Assembly (NCBI GenBank): GCA_007131625.1
Contig: SLQC01000060.1
Span: forward strand, 1 to 9,196
Length of the DNA stretch: 9,196 nucleotides
Reading direction: 5' to 3'
From: Balneolales bacterium
GTDB taxonomy: Bacteria; Bacteroidota; Rhodothermia; Balneolales; Natronogracilivirgulaceae
In this document: positions 7,917 through 9,196 of the stretch, piece after piece
Layout: the number at the start of each line of letters is the position of its first letter
How positions within the stretch are numbered: position 1 is the first letter of the stretch
Notes under the pieces: model-generated
What the model was told of the DNA's origin: nothing
Seen by the model: only the letters and a program-made list of their open reading frames with translations
The model's database searches: none
Position numbers and translations under genes: made by a program

Positions 7917-7980
7917 AACACCCATGTTTTAATCATATGCCTGTGTGTCAAAGATTTTGCCATGGGTGTTTCAACTGTTT
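7907..7980. repeat. Long palindromic element A: perfect 20-bp hairpin overlapping the galK stop
   Basis: Arms at 7907-7926 and 7961-7980 are perfectly complementary over 20 bases, around a 34-base loop. The left arm contains the last galK codons and the stop. The loop holds ATGCC at 7937-7941, TGTGTGTC at 7942-7949 and TTGC at 7957-7960, all found again in element B. No T-run follows on either strand, so it is not a standard intrinsic terminator, although it could protect or end the galK transcript. The family is not one I recognise. Confidence 0.8.
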
Positions 7981-8028
7981 ATAATGTTAGATTCTTACGT
8001 CAGATGCTCAATGAACCGCGTCAGCGTT

Positions 8029-8089
8029 ATACCAATGTCGAGACAGTATTTTTTACAAAGTGGTGCATGATTATCACAGGCATTGGTAT
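8029..8089. repeat. Weaker hairpin between the two long elements
   Basis: Nine-base perfect arms (ATACCAATG at 8029-8037, CATTGGTAT at 8081-8089) enclose a 43-base loop. Read on the minus strand, 8083-8075 is ATGCCTGTG, also found in the loop of element A, and further downstream is AATCATGC. It could be an inverted and decayed relative of elements A and B, but the placement of the shared motif relative to the stem differs, so kinship is tentative. Confidence 0.35.
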
Positions 8090-8123
8090 GCTATGTGACT
8101 TTAAAAAAATCGAAGGTAATCAG

Positions 8124-8194
8124 CACATGAATTGTCCATGACGATTATACTCATGCCTCTGTGTGTCGGGTTGCCGTCATGGCCATTTCATGTG
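8124..8194. repeat. Long palindromic element B: 18 of 20 paired hairpin related to element A
   Basis: Arms at 8124-8143 and 8175-8194 pair at 18 of 20 positions (mismatches 8132/8186 and 8135/8183), around a 31-base loop. The loop shares ATGCC (8153-8157), TGTGTGTC (8160-8167) and TTGC (8171-8174) with element A. The arms share CCATG/CATGG and TGAA/TTCA with element A, while other stem pairs differ in a compensated way. It lies about 60 bases beyond the stop of the leftward MFS gene. Confidence 0.75.
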
Positions 8195-8252
8195 ACCGAT
8201 TGATTTCAAAATTCAAAACACATGAAATCTGAAAATTTTGTTAAATTGATTC

Positions 8253-9196
8253 CTACTCATCCAAACTATTTGCTTCATCTGATTCGGTACGTTCTTCACC
8301 GCTTACCTTGTCATAAAATGTGAATGCGAAGAAAATCATTACCAACAGGGAGAAAATGGCAGGTATCCACCAAAAATCGACCCACTGACTCATTGTCAAT
8401 GAATCCTGGTCTCCAAGGAACTGATTGTAGACATTTCCGGCAGTCTGTGCCCCAATCAGCATACCGACACCGTAGGTGATAAATACCAGGAATCCCTGGG
8501 CTTGTCCACGGATTTTTTTGGTGGATTTTTTATCCACATAAATTTGTCCGGTGACAAAGAAAAAGTCAAAACAAATGCCGTGCAGGGCTATCCCGAGAAT
8601 AATCATCCACTGCACGGTTTCGGGGGCTCCCATAGCAAACAGGGCATAACGAGCAGCCCATGCCAGCATACCGATCACCAACATCCATTTTACGCCAAGT
8701 TTTCGGAAAAAGAACGGAATAAGCAGCATGAAGAACACTTCCGACATCTGACCCAGGGTCTGTATCCCCGCAATATTCTGAAAACCCGAATCACCTAAAA
8801 AGATTTGTGTAAAATTGTAATAGGCTGCCAGTGGAATGCAGATAAGGAAAGAGCTGATTATAAAAATGTAAAAGGGTTTGCTCCCGAGGTGATTCAAGGC
8901 ATCCAGGCCAATGATACTTTTAATCGAGACTTTTTCACCTTTAGCGGAAGGCGGTGTATGAGGAAGAGTGAAGCTGTACAATCCCAAAAATATACTGGCG
9001 ACACCCGCTGTATAAAGGGGTATGGGTGTAGCCTCCACAATAGTACCAGTAATGGAACCGAGAACAAAACTGATCAAGAGTCCGGCAACTATCCATCCGA
9101 TCGTGCCGAATACCCGGATTACGGGGAACTGTTTTTCCTGATTTTCGATATTGTGGAATGCCAGAGAATTGGACAACCCAATCGTCGGCATATAAC
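8253..9196 (-). CDS. MFS permease, nucleoside:H+ symporter (NupG/XapB-like) family (partial, N-terminus outside window)
   Basis: 313 residues are visible; the frame continues past the right edge, so the methionine near 9191 is internal (…YMPTIGLSNSLAF) and roughly the first 100 residues are missing. The segment RVFGTIGWIVAGLLISF and the stretch DFFFVTGQIYVDKKS followed by IRGQAQGFLVFITYGVGMLIG are typical of the nucleoside:H+ symporter branch of the major facilitator superfamily. The hydrophobic pattern fits about eight or nine of the twelve helices, with an acidic C-terminal tail. Known members import nucleosides with protons across the inner membrane; relatives in sugar-use loci are often given this name without proof, so a sugar substrate is possible. 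It is convergent with galK and is probably in a separate operon whose promoter is outside the window. Stop codon is TAG at 8255-8253. Confidence 0.85.
   Translation of the reverse strand, partial: YMPTIGLSNSLAFHNIENQEKQFPVIRVFGTIGWIVAGLLISFVLGSITGTIVEATPIPLYTAGVASIFLGLYSFTLPHTPPSAKGEKVSIKSIIGLDALNHLGSKPFYIFIISSFLICIPLAAYYNFTQIFLGDSGFQNIAGIQTLGQMSEVFFMLLIPFFFRKLGVKWMLVIGMLAWAARYALFAMGAPETVQWMIILGIALHGICFDFFFVTGQIYVDKKSTKKIRGQAQGFLVFITYGVGMLIGAQTAGNVYNQFLGDQDSLTMSQWVDFWWIPAIFSLLVMIFFAFTFYDKVSGEERTESDEANSLDE

Larger units (their letters stand above)
7917..8252. other. Convergent intergenic spacer without protein genes
   Basis: This 336-base stretch lies between the 3' ends of galK and the leftward MFS permease gene. 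I see no credible coding region; the longest forward frame with an ATG is 28 codons (7984-8070) and resembles nothing I know. It holds most of element A, all of element B, a weaker hairpin between them and AT-rich sequence from about 8200. No tRNA, rRNA or known riboswitch was recognised. Confidence 0.7.

Noticed and set aside
7907..7980. CRISPR repeat or integron attC site, suggested by GTTGAAAC/GTTTCAAC in the arms
   Set aside because: There is no regular repeat-spacer array, and the arms do not contain the GTTRRRY/RYYYAAC core sites of attC.
7984..8070. Possible 28-codon small gene in the convergent spacer
   Set aside because: It has no ribosome binding site or recognisable similarity, and it runs into the 8029-8089 hairpin; most likely chance.
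8202..8229. Inverted repeat GATTTCA/TGAAATC downstream of the MFS gene, as its terminator
   Set aside because: The stem is short and AT-rich, and no T-run follows it on the minus strand.

Overview
The window (about 9.2 kb, GC somewhat under 50% by eye) reads as an ordinary chromosomal carbohydrate-use region of a Gram-negative bacterium, most likely from the Bacteroidota or the neighbouring Balneolota/Rhodothermota. The reasons are the protein families present (a mutarotase domain apparently fused to a sodium symporter, a CE15 esterase, a vSGLT-type sugar symporter, an NHS-type MFS permease, a lipoprotein phosphoesterase with a carboxypeptidase-regulatory-like domain), the many Sec signal peptides, and the near absence of Shine-Dalgarno motifs in front of the starts. 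The phylum is an inference from gene content.

Layout: 1-1280 (minus) is the N-terminal part of a secreted NanM-like cyclically permuted mutarotase whose reading frame leaves the window just as a membrane segment begins, which suggests a mutarotase-SSS symporter fusion. A divergent AT-rich spacer (1281-1462) separates it from five co-directional plus-strand genes: a lipoprotein calcineurin-like phosphoesterase (1463-2551), a secreted alkaline-phosphatase/sulfatase-fold hydrolase (2613-3755), a secreted CE15 glucuronoyl-esterase-like enzyme (3811-5052), a vSGLT-like sodium/sugar symporter (5155-6714) and galactokinase galK (6744-7916). A 336-base convergent spacer follows. The last gene (8253-9196, minus) is an MFS permease of the nucleoside:H+ symporter family that runs off the right edge.

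How it may work together (inference): secreted enzymes remove ester, phosphate or similar groups from glycans or nucleotides outside the cytoplasm, symporters bring in the released sugars, and GalK phosphorylates galactose. The symporter-galK pair (29-base gap) is the clearest functional unit. The link of the two phosphoesterases and the CE15 enzyme to it rests only on strand and short spacing. No SusC/SusD, glycoside hydrolase or regulator is visible.

The most unusual item is non-coding. The convergent spacer holds two related long-hairpin elements (7907-7980 and 8124-8194). They share unpaired loop sequence and the bases next to the loop, while four stem base pairs differ by compensatory double changes. 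This is what a conserved folded RNA or ssDNA element looks like, not a chance palindrome or a standard terminator. A third, weaker hairpin lies between them.
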